Shown one piece after another: positions 15,941 through 24,732 of a stretch of DNA of 32,163 bases. Source of the stretch: a virus; IMG/VR virus record IMGVR_UViG_3300010883_000232, positions 1 through 32,163 of that record; one strand, written 5' to 3'. Numbering within the stretch: position 1 is the stretch's first letter; each line of letters begins with the position of its first letter. The notes under the pieces are model-generated. The model worked only from the letters and a program-made list of their open reading frames with translations. It made no database searches and was not told where the DNA came from. A program made the translations under genes and the position numbers.

Positions 15941-16575
15941 TAAGCAAACGCCCCGGCACGGTATGCACCGGCCATCAGAGAAGTGCCGGCACCAATGTAG
16001 CCCGCGGGTCTGAAGCTTCCGGCTTGGCCCCGGTACGCACTGGATGCGGCTCTCTCACCAGCGGCGCCCTGTTCAGCGGCAGTCGCGGCAACGTTCCCTC
16101 CGTAGAGGATAGCTAGCCTCTCTTCCGCCAAGACTCCCGCGGTATTATCGGCAATCATTGCCGGCGTATCCTGGTTGACCACAACGCCGGACGTGGCGTA
16201 ACTCGGGCCTTGCCCAGACATGGCGAGCTTGAACCTTCTTTCAAACGTCTCGGCGTCATATTGAGATTTATACCTCGCTGCCAGAGCGTTATTTTGGTTT
16301 ACTTGAGCGCGATACCCGGCCATCCCGGATTGATATTCGGCATAAGCGGAACCCTGGGCGGAGTTTGCCAACTGCATGGCGGCGGACCCAATCTGCCCCA
16401 GGGTGCTTAATGTGGTAGCCAGACTAAATGCACCGCCGGCACCGAATAACCCAGCCGTCGCCGCTGTTCCAACAGTGCCCATGACGCCAAACCCGATACC
16501 GGCGCCGACAGCGGCGACGGCTGGTACCGCGGTCGTTCCCACAAGCAAGGCTGAAGCTGTCACCGGGTCACACAT
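15940..16575 (-). CDS. Internal virion protein, gp14-like
   Basis: 211 residues from ATG at 16575 (MCDPVTASALL, a typical opening for this family). A GTG at 16584 that overlaps the upstream stop is an alternative and adds three residues. The first 70 residues are a Gly/Ala-rich hydrophobic segment, followed by a helical region (YQSGMAGYRAQVNQNNALAARYKSQYDAETFERRF) and another Ala/Gly-rich end. This pattern fits T7 gp14, which inserts in the outer membrane during ejection. It follows tail tubular protein B, the expected order. Confidence 0.8.
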   Translation of the reverse strand: MCDPVTASALLVGTTAVPAVAAVGAGIGFGVMGTVGTAATAGLFGAGGAFSLATTLSTLGQIGSAAMQLANSAQGSAYAEYQSGMAGYRAQVNQNNALAARYKSQYDAETFERRFKLAMSGQGPSYATSGVVVNQDTPAMIADNTAGVLAEERLAILYGGNVAATAAEQGAAGERAASSAYRGQAGSFRPAGYIGAGTSLMAGAYRAGAFA

Positions 16576-16580
16576 TCCAC

Positions 16581-19475
16581 TCACCCATCATTGGTCACTA
16601 GGCGTGTCATAATGGCCGTGATGTGAGAGGGCAGGGGTTGATCCTGCACTATCACAACCTGACCCTCAGTTTCCCATCCGCCTCGGAAAGTCAGCGTTTT
16701 GTCACCTGAGAACAGCGGTGGCGAACTATCCATCGGATCGGAGCCACCTCGGAAATTGATCTCATCAAGGTCGGTGGTATTCGGCCCGACCTTTGCGCCG
16801 AGAGTTTGCTTGAAGCGGATCGTCGTATCAAAAATACGCTTGGTCTTTCCCTGGGCAACACCATCGGCCGAACCTGCTTCCGGTCGCAAGGTCTTCACTG
16901 TCGCCGTTGAACCAAGCCCGATATGCACCTTGCTGACCTCCGGGGAGATCGAAGAGATGGCACCAGACGAAACCGCCTGGTTCGCATAAACCGAACCGTT
17001 GCCCAAAGAAGAAACAGTTTCACCCTCCAGATGATCAAGACCGGTGACAGAAGCAACCGCCTGTCGCACCTTCCCGCCGCTGGTATAGGTGGTAAACGCC
17101 GCGCCGTCCGTATTGAGATAAACCAGACCGCCGCTGGTGTATGCAGAATAGGCAGAGGTATCCACCCCAATCGTGAAATTATCAGCGTCAACTTTCGTGA
17201 CCGTGTAACCGTTCCCGTTTAGTTGAGTCATCCCCGCGACATCCAAGAATCCAACCTCATTGCCGGTTGTAAGGCCGTGCGCGACGACCTTGATGCTGCC
17301 TGGGTTTGCCCTTGTGGCGCCAGACACCGGCTTGCCGGCAGTCGCCATGATCTCGAACGTGTTAGTGGTTTTCTCGATTACCCGGTATCGATTGTCATTG
17401 ATCTCGGTCATGCCACCCACATCGACTATATCCACCAGATCGCCATCGCTAAATCCATGAGCCGATGCGGTAATCACAATCGGCTTTGCCTTGGTGGCGG
17501 CGGAAATCGTCACAGGGCTATCCAGCGTCAATCCGCTGTCAACGAAAAATGCATCGGACTTGACCATGCTTTCATCAACATCGAACTGGCTTTCGAGGAA
17601 CTCGACATATCTCCTGGTAATATTATTCACTGTGCGCTTGACGATCATCCATAGTTCATCTTCCCCGGAACCGGGGATGACTGACAAACTCTCGACCACG
17701 CCATGCGCTGTCGAACCAAAAGAACCGCCGAGCTTATGCCGATGCCAGGCGATGACCTGCTGGTCGCGCAGGTAGGTCATACCGACCAACTGGCCGTCAG
17801 CGCGAACACCCCAGACAACCGTCGAGGGCTCCTGTTGGTAGGCGATCTCGGTGATACCGCCCTTACCCACCTGGTTAGATAGAATTGTCAAATCTGGAGA
17901 ATTGAAAGAATCCTGTTCAAAGAGATAAGCGAACTCCCTGATCTTCCGCTGTTGGCGCTGGATAAACAGAACAATATTGTCAACTCGCAGAGGCGTATGC
18001 TTGTCTGAACCGCGGGTACCTTCCCGCACAACTCTAACATTTGTCGGCGTTAACGGAGCCGATGCCGTTGAACCGGAAATAGTGAACTCACCACCGACAG
18101 TGCCTATCGCCATGATCTTGCCGGGAGATAGCCATCGGATGACGTTGACCTGGTCAGTAGCCAGGGTGTAGATCACAGGATCATTATCCAGGGTGCCCGG
18201 TGTGTGGTTCTCGTAATCACCGGATTTGGACCCCCACAATGTTTGCGGCTTATCGGTTGATCCGGCCCAGAAGAGCCGCTGTTCATAAAATGCCGTTGTC
18301 GCGGGATATCCGGTGGTGTCGGACCAGGCACCAAGTTTCCACTTGGTTTCGGCCGACGTGCCACCTAGACCCTCCACGATATCTACCGTAATCACCGTGG
18401 TCGATGCCCTCGATGCAATCGTGCCATAACCCCACTGAATGCCACCATCTCTAAGAAATTCCCAGGTGACGGTGTTATCGACAATCTCATCTCCCTCGGA
18501 TGAGGGACCACCCGAACTGGCCGACGTACCGGCTTTAATACATCGATAAACATTCCCGGAGTTACGGGAAATCGCCTTGAGTGCGTATGCGGTCGATGCC
18601 GCCCAGGCCGTTGCCTGGTGTCCGACAGTGATCAAACGACCAACGTCAGTGGCCTGGAACCCGTCGCCACCATTAATACCGGTAGCGGCAGATGCCGTAA
18701 ATGTCACACCGGAGCCGGTAGCAGCGCCAGGCGTCATGGTGGTCGTTGCTATATTCTCTTCGATGTACGGACCATCAGTGAATGCGATGTCAGAGATCGT
18801 CCAGCTAGTATGCGCCGTTCGAGAAATTTTGCGCGGCGTGTAAGACGGGTGTGCCACATAAAGGACATCGGCTGACTGAGCGAATTGCAGGTCGGGGATA
18901 TCAGCCGTCAAAAAAGTGGTGGTGACTGTGTAAACCCTGGCAACCGTGCCGGCACTGGAATAAGCCGTATAAGCTGACCCGTTGATGTTGGTAGAATCGA
19001 CATCGGTCAATTCAAACGTATTAGTTGTCTTGCTCTTAATGACATAATACTTACCGTTGAGTTCAGTCATACCAACGACCGCAGTTATATAGACCTCATC
19101 TCCGTTTAAATAACCATGACTATTCGCAGTAATTACAACGGGGTTGGCAGCGGTTGCACCGGAAATCGTTTTGGTCGCCTCAAGGATCGCACCCTGATTT
19201 TTGTAAAATCTCATATAGAGATTCCCGAATTCGATCACATACGCCTGGGTGGTCGAGAATTCAAACGGGTACAACCGGGTTGCGTTGGCGCTGGTCTTGA
19301 CCTCTTTGACGAACCGCGAACCCGACCGTCTTGTGATACCGCCATGGGGCTGGACGATGAAATTCTCAAGCGTGGCAGCACCATTCTGATATTTGGTTAT
19401 ATCGACACGTCCGAACAAATCCTCAGACAACTCGCCAGCCGTGAAATTTGTGTTGATTATGCTGACGCGGGCCAT
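16581..19475 (-). CDS. Tail tubular protein B (gp12-like nozzle)
   Basis: 964 residues. The N-terminus has the family signature INTNFTAGELSEDLFGRVDI, then LENFIVQPHGGITRRSGSRF, diagnostic for podoviral tail tubular B, which forms the tail nozzle below tail tubular A. Inserted in the protein are three copies of a beta-rich repeat with the pattern SGAT..NP..I.A..HG...G..V.I..V.GMT..N...Y.V....T.TF.I, at about residues 101-180, 650-712 and 713-790, with a shortened echo after the third. These copies make it longer than T7 gp12 (794 aa). The ATG abuts the stop of tail tubular A (TAGATG). Confidence 0.9.
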   Translation of the reverse strand: MARVSIINTNFTAGELSEDLFGRVDITKYQNGAATLENFIVQPHGGITRRSGSRFVKEVKTSANATRLYPFEFSTTQAYVIEFGNLYMRFYKNQGAILEATKTISGATAANPVVITANSHGYLNGDEVYITAVVGMTELNGKYYVIKSKTTNTFELTDVDSTNINGSAYTAYSSAGTVARVYTVTTTFLTADIPDLQFAQSADVLYVAHPSYTPRKISRTAHTSWTISDIAFTDGPYIEENIATTTMTPGAATGSGVTFTASAATGINGGDGFQATDVGRLITVGHQATAWAASTAYALKAISRNSGNVYRCIKAGTSASSGGPSSEGDEIVDNTVTWEFLRDGGIQWGYGTIASRASTTVITVDIVEGLGGTSAETKWKLGAWSDTTGYPATTAFYEQRLFWAGSTDKPQTLWGSKSGDYENHTPGTLDNDPVIYTLATDQVNVIRWLSPGKIMAIGTVGGEFTISGSTASAPLTPTNVRVVREGTRGSDKHTPLRVDNIVLFIQRQQRKIREFAYLFEQDSFNSPDLTILSNQVGKGGITEIAYQQEPSTVVWGVRADGQLVGMTYLRDQQVIAWHRHKLGGSFGSTAHGVVESLSVIPGSGEDELWMIVKRTVNNITRRYVEFLESQFDVDESMVKSDAFFVDSGLTLDSPVTISAATKAKPIVITASAHGFSDGDLVDIVDVGGMTEINDNRYRVIEKTTNTFEIMATAGKPVSGATRANPGSIKVVAHGLTTGNEVGFLDVAGMTQLNGNGYTVTKVDADNFTIGVDTSAYSAYTSGGLVYLNTDGAAFTTYTSGGKVRQAVASVTGLDHLEGETVSSLGNGSVYANQAVSSGAISSISPEVSKVHIGLGSTATVKTLRPEAGSADGVAQGKTKRIFDTTIRFKQTLGAKVGPNTTDLDEINFRGGSDPMDSSPPLFSGDKTLTFRGGWETEGQVVIVQDQPLPSHITAIMTRLVTNDG

Positions 19476-20030
19476 CTAGTTCCTCACATCAAGCCATGAT
19501 AGCTCACTGGCGGGCAAACTTTCCTGGGCATCGATCAACCGCGCTTGTCGGATTTTAGTCATATATTTCGACTCGGCGTTTTGGGCAACAGTCTGAGACG
19601 CTGTAATGTCATATGCAATATCAGCGGCAAGGCGCAGAGAGTAAGCCTCGATAAACAAGGCGTCGAACAGATTGGCATCGGTGACCTGATGCAGATAGAC
19701 CACATCCAGCGGCGCCGATGCGTCGGAAACGATCTGTCGCCCCTCGACAGCCCACTCCTCGGTGGTATCGACCTCGATGATTCGGAGACAGTCAGCCGGC
19801 CAATCGAATGCATTCGTGTACTCGAAAACCGGCGAAATGGTGTTCGCTGCGATCTGTACACGTTTGATAGCGAAATTCCATGGGTAGTCACGCAGACACT
19901 GATCCCGCGTTTGCTCGTATAAGCGATTACAGGCGCGACCTTCCTTGGTGTCGTCCGTCAGCGCGGTAATAGTGGCGCCGCCCAGGAAAGTGATAGCGCG
20001 GTTGGCAATCTCGACAAATGTTGTTGCCAT
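19476..20030 (-). CDS. Tail tubular protein A (gp11-like adaptor)
   Basis: 184 residues, the usual size for the T7 gp11 family that forms the ring between portal and nozzle. Recognisable features are the opening MATTFVEIANRAITFLGG, the segment ACNRLYEQTRDQCLRDYPWNF (about 33-53, the conserved Y/R-D-x-x-L-x-x-YPWNFA pattern) and FDWPADCLRIIEV. GAGGGG is spaced six bases before the ATG. It lies just below an intrinsic terminator and directly before tail tubular B. Confidence 0.92.
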   Translation of the reverse strand: MATTFVEIANRAITFLGGATITALTDDTKEGRACNRLYEQTRDQCLRDYPWNFAIKRVQIAANTISPVFEYTNAFDWPADCLRIIEVDTTEEWAVEGRQIVSDASAPLDVVYLHQVTDANLFDALFIEAYSLRLAADIAYDITASQTVAQNAESKYMTKIRQARLIDAQESLPASELSWLDVRN

Positions 20031-20049
20031 CAGGAACCCCTCAAAACCA

Positions 20050-20087
20050 CAAGAAGGAAAAGGGAGAGGGCGTTACCCCTCTCCCTT
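20050..20087 (-). terminator. Hairpin terminator after the capsid-associated gene
   Basis: An 11-bp perfect stem (20060-20070 with 20077-20087) around a six-base loop is followed on the minus strand by a T-rich run (TTCCTTCTT). It begins three bases after the stop codon at 20091. It would reduce, rather than abolish, transcription into the tail genes, giving more capsid mRNA than tail mRNA, as in other T7-like phages where a terminator follows the capsid gene. The T-run is interrupted, so partial strength is likely. Confidence 0.72.
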
Positions 20088-20090
20088 AAC

Positions 20091-20585
20091 TCAGTCAAGT
20101 ACATACGCCAGATAGCCGACAAGGTCATCGCCAGAGACGATGGCCGTGTCTTGCGAGGTGGCGCGTATTTTGACCCCATCTTTGGACTCGAACACATAGG
20201 TTCCGCCGGTTAGAAGGTTGGCCGCGATGGCGCCCTCCAACGTCTGGAAACCGACGGTGTCCACGGCGAGCGCATTGATGAGACCGTCTGCATCGGCCGC
20301 GGTGGTCGATCCATCCATTGCCGTGTACGCATCCCAACCCAGGTCCAAGGTCGCTGAACCAGTGGTCCAGTTCACATAGGCCCTGGAAAGAGACGCCAAC
20401 ACACGAACCCTCCCTGGCGGGAGCTTGCCCAAGACGACCGACGATGTCGCATCGCCGGCGCCATCCTGTAAGCAAGTGAAGAACATGATCCGCATCCGGC
20501 CATGATCCTCAGTGGTGTTGTTGTTGACAACCGGGACGGCGACGGTATTGGCATACTCAGTCGAATTTTGAGTTGTAACAGCCAT
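20091..20585 (-). CDS. Capsid-associated or decoration-like protein
   Basis: 164 residues with a strong AAGGAGGG site before the ATG at 20585. The body is beta-rich with the segment LPPGRVRVLASLSRAYVNWT, a DLGWDAYTAMDG stretch and the ending LVGYLAYVLD, a pattern I recall from short proteins encoded right after the capsid gene in marine T7-like phages. It stands 14 bases after the capsid stop and before a terminator, so it should be expressed at capsid-like level. A role as head decoration or head-completion protein is inferred from this context. Confidence 0.62.
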   Translation of the reverse strand: MAVTTQNSTEYANTVAVPVVNNNTTEDHGRMRIMFFTCLQDGAGDATSSVVLGKLPPGRVRVLASLSRAYVNWTTGSATLDLGWDAYTAMDGSTTAADADGLINALAVDTVGFQTLEGAIAANLLTGGTYVFESKDGVKIRATSQDTAIVSGDDLVGYLAYVLD

Positions 20586-20599
20586 TTTTCAGCCCTCCT

Positions 20600-21481
20600 T
20601 CAGGTTGGGTCACATTCGATGTAACCGATAAGCTTTTCTTGCATACGGGTTGCACCGATGGACATGGAGTAAAAGACCTGAGTCGCGTAGTTTTTGTCAC
20701 TACGCTCACTAATCTTGACAGCGGGCTCACTTCCGATAGCAAGCTTCATGCCCGAATTTTGCCAGAACAGCACTTTGTGGTCGCTGTTACTGTCAGTCTC
20801 GATTAGCTCAGTTCTCACGAAATCAAAACCCAGAAAAGTACTAACTTCACCGTGGACGAGAGCTTTTACGACAGCATAATCGCTGCTAGTAACCTCGGTT
20901 TCGCCCAGAAGATTCTGGAGTTGCTTCGCATTGATGACGCAAGTGCGACCTTCGTCCTCGGCTTCGTTGGCGTCGAGGATTTGCTTGGCAGCGCGCAACT
21001 TGCCGACATTTAGACCGGTGTCAGCCGCGGGGCTGATACCAACCTGAACATCAACTGTGTTGCTGCTGTCATAGCTGGTCGAAGTGCCGCCGGCCACGCC
21101 CGTGTAGGCAGTGCCGTCAGCAGCGTCGATGATAGCCTCATCCATGGCCCTTCCCATAGCGGAACTCGCCGCCATGGCATAGGGACCGGAGGGGTCAATC
21201 AACATTCGGACACGATCCTCATCATCGATGAGGTCAGCCCAATCGTAGTCTACCAGAGAGACCCGACGCCTGGAATGGGGTGTGTCCATTCTCGGCGTAT
21301 CGGCGTGTCTCGTCGTGCGAACGCGAGCGGAGGTGACGCCGACCTGTTCAAAGAAAGCGTTCTTGCCAGTAACAGTCTCGACCGAGACATTGCTACGAAG
21401 GCGCGAACTTTTCTGCTGAACCAGATGTTCGACATTACCCTTATATTGCTCGACAAACGCGGTCGTGATTTGCACACTCAT
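20600..21481 (-). CDS. Major capsid protein
   Basis: 293 residues, placed between scaffold and tail genes. The sequence has features of the HK97-fold capsid family used by marine T7-like phages: a charged N-terminal helix (VEQYKGNVEHLVQQKSSRLR), an extended arm (a TRHADTPRMDTPHSRRRVSL stretch), a helix around IDDEDRVRML and a late strand FYSMSIGATRM. The ribosome binding site AGAGGAG is strong and well placed. The 112-base gap upstream, the largest in the head genes, contains a five-bp GTAGC/GCTAC hairpin (21544-21557) but no clear promoter. Residue-level homology needs a profile search. Confidence 0.88.
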   Translation of the reverse strand: MSVQITTAFVEQYKGNVEHLVQQKSSRLRSNVSVETVTGKNAFFEQVGVTSARVRTTRHADTPRMDTPHSRRRVSLVDYDWADLIDDEDRVRMLIDPSGPYAMAASSAMGRAMDEAIIDAADGTAYTGVAGGTSTSYDSSNTVDVQVGISPAADTGLNVGKLRAAKQILDANEAEDEGRTCVINAKQLQNLLGETEVTSSDYAVVKALVHGEVSTFLGFDFVRTELIETDSNSDHKVLFWQNSGMKLAIGSEPAVKISERSDKNYATQVFYSMSIGATRMQEKLIGYIECDPT

Positions 21482-21593
21482 GGTGTACTCCTCTGCGTTA
21501 GTTGAGATTAAGGTGAAAGGGTTGCCCGGTGAACGGACCCCGCGTAGCTTCCGCTACCTTCTTCGCTGGGCCGAAAAGGTTATCCAGCTTTGG

Positions 21594-22397
21594 CTATACG
21601 GTATCAGTGCCGAAAGCCAATTCCGTAAGGCGCGTCAACCTTTCGTTCAGCACCTTGTTTTCTGGGTGTGCGGAATCCATCAGAGCCGGGTTGGCCCTGA
21701 TCTCCGCAATCTGTTCTCTCGCCATTTCCGGCGTTGTTCCGAATCTGCCGGCACCCTCAACGTCCTTGAACTGAGGTCCGGTGCCTAGTTGCATACCAAT
21801 CTTGGCGAAGGCGCGTACCAGGTCTGGATTGGAACCCAGCCCCGCGGCCTCAATAGCCTGTCCCAATTCGGGTGTACCGAATTCCCGCATGGCAGTGCGG
21901 GCCGTAGCAACACGCTCATCAAAAGCGGTGCCGTATTCTGTCTTCAATTCGGCTTCCCATTTGGCGTTCTGGTCCTGCGCGCCAGCCACCTGCTCATTAT
22001 AGGTGCCCATCATCCGTTCGACAAAACTGTCGTGTAATTTCTGAGCCTGTGAGGCCGGCAGTTTCGCACCGTGGGCGGCTTCGCGGAACCAGTCAGATAA
22101 TCCCTGATCATACTGGTCGAAACCCTCGGGCGCCGCCAGATTGTAATCAGCCGCCTCTTTCGGGGTGCCCAACTTTTCCCAGCCATCCCATTCACCCAGG
22201 TCGCTATCCTCTGCCGGCAACACCACCTTATCGGCGCCGACAGCTTTCTCCAAATTGACATATGATTTCATCAGGTCTGCGTTGGACTGCCATCCCTTTG
22301 CGTCAATAACTTCCTTGTAATCATCGAGCCCGTCAGTCCAATCGGTGGAGCCTTCGGGGTTGCCCGTCAAAACGGACCCTTCTGCTTCGTCAGCCAT
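21594..22397 (-). CDS. Capsid scaffolding protein
   Basis: 267 residues, acidic and helical, directly upstream of the capsid gene and downstream of the portal region, the standard place of a podoviral scaffold. The N-terminal 30 residues are acidic and disordered; the pattern GWQSNADLMKSYVNLEKAVG, then KLGTPKEAADYNL, is typical of this phage scaffold family. The C-terminus (NKVLNERLTRLTELAFGTD) is a helix likely to bind the capsid subunit. The start overlaps the end of the Bbp19-like gene by eight bases. Confidence 0.83.
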   Translation of the reverse strand: MADEAEGSVLTGNPEGSTDWTDGLDDYKEVIDAKGWQSNADLMKSYVNLEKAVGADKVVLPAEDSDLGEWDGWEKLGTPKEAADYNLAAPEGFDQYDQGLSDWFREAAHGAKLPASQAQKLHDSFVERMMGTYNEQVAGAQDQNAKWEAELKTEYGTAFDERVATARTAMREFGTPELGQAIEAAGLGSNPDLVRAFAKIGMQLGTGPQFKDVEGAGRFGTTPEMAREQIAEIRANPALMDSAHPENKVLNERLTRLTELAFGTDTV

Positions 22398-22659
22398 CTG
22401 CTATATCTTCCTTTATGCCAAGTGTGAACGCAGTAATTTGCTCCTCATCCAGAGCCAGAATAGTTATGATCCGGCGCACCATGTCTCGACCTCCCTCCAT
22501 GTGCTGGAGTTCAGCGTCTGGTCGCACCCCGGTCATCGCATACAGACCACAAACTTTCATCAAATCCCTGAGAATTATCTGACCCTGTGGCGTATTCAGG
22601 AAGATATCCCGGTACGCCTGTAATATCTCAGATTGGACCTTATTCTGTTCTTGGGCCAT
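22390..22659 (-). CDS. Bbp19-like small protein of the head module
   Basis: 89 residues from ATG at 22659, preceded by a run of eight G that can act as ribosome binding site. The frame continues upstream but that part is read from the portal gene on another frame and looks non-coding. The pattern YRDIFLNTPQGQIILRDLMKVCG, then EGGRDMVRRIITIL, matches the small Bbp19 family named after a Bordetella phage protein. Members sit near portal and scaffold genes; their exact role is not established. It lies 19 bases after the portal gene and overlaps the scaffold start. Confidence 0.72.
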   Translation of the reverse strand: MAQEQNKVQSEILQAYRDIFLNTPQGQIILRDLMKVCGLYAMTGVRPDAELQHMEGGRDMVRRIITILALDEEQITAFTLGIKEDIADG

Positions 22660-22678
22660 CGCCCCCCCCTGGTTACAG

Positions 22679-24301
22679 TTATTGCGGTGGCGGTAGCTGC
22701 CCCGCTGCCGCCATCTCGGAAATAGTCTGGGCCGCATCGGCGGCAGGACCGGCGTTATCGACCATCTGCTGCATTTGCTGCTGCTGATTACGGGCATCGC
22801 GCATTGCCGCGATCTCATCCTCATTCCGCAAGATGCGTTGAGGCGCCCCATTGGTGTCGGCCAGGGTGCGCGTGATCTCATCGGTGTTGAAATTATCCAT
22901 GACGCTTGGATCGACAGCCGCAATCGGCTGAACCATCTCCAGGGTCCGCAAGATGCCGACGCCTTCCTCGGCCTTCATGGCGCGGCTTAATGGCGAGACA
23001 TATTCGACCTCATATTCCCCGCCGGCCTCGGCCAGAATGCCGGGGAGCGGAGGCAACAAACCCTGCTTGTCCAGGATGTCGAATTCGCGCTCGATCAACG
23101 GACCCAGCATCTCGGTCTGCTGCCGGCCGATGGTGGGAGCAAGCAAGGCACCTTTTTCCTGGGCGCGCTGCAAAACCTCTGTAGCCGTCATCGTCGGCGT
23201 CTCGACCAATATCTGGAACAGCGTTACCAGGAAGGCATCGTTGATTACCTTGCGCCGCTGATCCATCATCTCCAGACCGATGTCCACGCGGGCACCGGTA
23301 AACAGCGGTTGGACAGGTGGCTGATTACGGCCATCCAACCGGGCAAACGTAACGGCGCCGGAATTGGTATTGATGGGGAACATGACGCCTTCATCGGCCA
23401 CCAGCAAAGGAGGATCAACAACCTTCTGACCAGCGCGGATAACCGTCTTCGACATCTCGTTGATCATCTTGATATCAGGCAGGATCGTCATTGCCGGCGA
23501 TCTGCCAAAAATCTCGCGTGGTCCTGAATTATACCTGCTGACGATGTAAGGGTTGGTCGCGAATCCGCCCTCTTCAATCAGGTGTTTTGATTTGATCTCG
23601 AAATAGCCTGAGAAGAATACCGCATTTTTCCGATCACGGCGCATCGGGTCGCGATCTTCACGGGGCATCACAACATGCAATAACCTGACATTCTGATCGG
23701 GCTTGTCCTTCAGGGTCTTCCTGAAATCATCAGAAAAATCCCCTTCAGGAAACATCTTGTCCACATTCCGCGCCGACGTTTCAAACCGCCGGTAAACGGT
23801 GTCAATCATGCCGTGTTCATTTTCAGCGATAAACAGGTCGGCAAGATGGACCGACCGGTAGATTGCGCCGCGCACCGGTGCCTCATCGATAAACAAACCG
23901 GCAGTGCCAAAGGCGCCAAGAGACATATAACCCTCATGGACCTGGGACGCGAAGTTTGCTTTCGGTGAATACCGATGTGCGAACATGGCTTGCTCGACCT
24001 GGTCGAAATACTGCCGCACATCATCGTCGCGATTCAAAGCCTGGTTCGATGTCCGCAACGTATGCCACCGGGCGCCGCGAGGGGTCAGCAAACTCTCGAC
24101 GGCCGCGGCAAAACGCTCCAACGCTAAAGAAGCAGTGGCGTCAAATAGCTTGGCCGTGCGCTTGTCGCCGGCTTCCCTCTGACCGGTGAAGACAGCACTA
24201 CGCGGCAAAACACGTTCTGCGATCTCTTCCCAGTGAGATTCCCATGTGCCGCGGCTGCGCTGTAAAAGCTCGAAACGCTTGAAGATTAATCCGTTTTCCA
24301 T
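22679..24301 (-). CDS. Portal protein (T7 gp8-like head-tail connector)
   Basis: 540 residues, the size of the T7 connector family, which forms the dodecameric ring at the packaging vertex. The N-terminus RFELLQRSRGTWESHWEEIAERVLPR and the following KLFDATASLALERFAAAVESLLTPRGARWH are family hallmarks. The C-terminus is Gln/Met/Ala-rich (an RNQQQQMQQMVDN stretch), as expected for the barrel end reaching into the head. The ATG shares a base with the TGA of the preceding small gene. Confidence 0.92.
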   Translation of the reverse strand: MENGLIFKRFELLQRSRGTWESHWEEIAERVLPRSAVFTGQREAGDKRTAKLFDATASLALERFAAAVESLLTPRGARWHTLRTSNQALNRDDDVRQYFDQVEQAMFAHRYSPKANFASQVHEGYMSLGAFGTAGLFIDEAPVRGAIYRSVHLADLFIAENEHGMIDTVYRRFETSARNVDKMFPEGDFSDDFRKTLKDKPDQNVRLLHVVMPREDRDPMRRDRKNAVFFSGYFEIKSKHLIEEGGFATNPYIVSRYNSGPREIFGRSPAMTILPDIKMINEMSKTVIRAGQKVVDPPLLVADEGVMFPINTNSGAVTFARLDGRNQPPVQPLFTGARVDIGLEMMDQRRKVINDAFLVTLFQILVETPTMTATEVLQRAQEKGALLAPTIGRQQTEMLGPLIEREFDILDKQGLLPPLPGILAEAGGEYEVEYVSPLSRAMKAEEGVGILRTLEMVQPIAAVDPSVMDNFNTDEITRTLADTNGAPQRILRNEDEIAAMRDARNQQQQMQQMVDNAGPAADAAQTISEMAAAGQLPPPQ

Positions 24302-24507
24302 CAGACCCCCGTAAAGGTTGTCTTGCGTATAGCATCGACACCGCTATTACGCGGGACACCTTGTAGAACCGTTTTGCCCTGGAACGTGCCACCGCCAGTA
24401 GTCGAGGCAGCGAGGCGCTGCGCCTGATCCAGACGATTACCCAGAGAAGAAAGAGGCGACTTGACGTCAGGCTGTTGGGTCATGCGCTGAATACCGGGAG
24501 TACACAA
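24301..24507 (-). CDS. Small protein before the portal, unknown function
   Basis: 68 residues from a TTG at 24507 with AGG ten bases upstream. An in-frame ATG at 24483 lacks a ribosome binding site and would give 60 residues. The TTG start is preferred because it leaves only three bases after the preceding stop, in line with the tight packing here. The sequence is polar with a Gly/Thr-rich centre (STTGGGTFQGKTVLQG) and the ending RKTTFTGV, which resembles the GKKTLLGA ending of the neighbouring small protein. Two short proteins with similar Thr/Gly tails between terminase and portal may be head-associated. No family recognised. Confidence 0.58.
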   Translation of the reverse strand: MCTPGIQRMTQQPDVKSPLSSLGNRLDQAQRLAASTTGGGTFQGKTVLQGVPRNSGVDAIRKTTFTGV

Positions 24508-24510
24508 CTT

Positions 24511-24732
24511 TCAAGCGCCTAACAAAGTTTTCTTGCCGACATCGGCCGCGGACGTATCACCCAGAGAGCCGGTAAGGATGGTGGAACTACGCCCCTTGGC
24601 TGACAATTGCCGTCTGCGTTTCGCCGTGGCCTCTTGATTCACCACCGGATCGTCCCGCGTCGGGGGCGGCTCTGGTGGGGGCGGGAGCGGTGGAGGCTTT
24701 GGAGCTTTTGGAGCGAAGGGTCCGAAACACAT
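24511..24732 (-). CDS. Small proline-rich protein nested in the gp13-like gene end
   Basis: 73 residues from ATG at 24732 with GGAG nine bases upstream. The product starts MCFGPFAPKAPKPPPLPPPP, continues as a proline/glutamate tract, and ends in a Thr/Ser/Gly-rich segment with GKKTLLGA. It shares 146 bases with the 3' part of the gp13-like gene in a different frame. The CFGP...PP opening and the position near terminase and portal are reminiscent of small virion-associated proteins, but no function is known. Its good ribosome binding site argues for real translation. Confidence 0.6.
   Translation of the reverse strand: MCFGPFAPKAPKPPPLPPPPEPPPTRDDPVVNQEATAKRRRQLSAKGRSSTILTGSLGDTSAADVGKKTLLGA

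Noticed and set aside
21544-21557. GTAGC/GCTAC hairpin before the capsid gene as a terminator
   Set aside because: Only five pairs and no T-tract on either strand; at most a minor mRNA structure.
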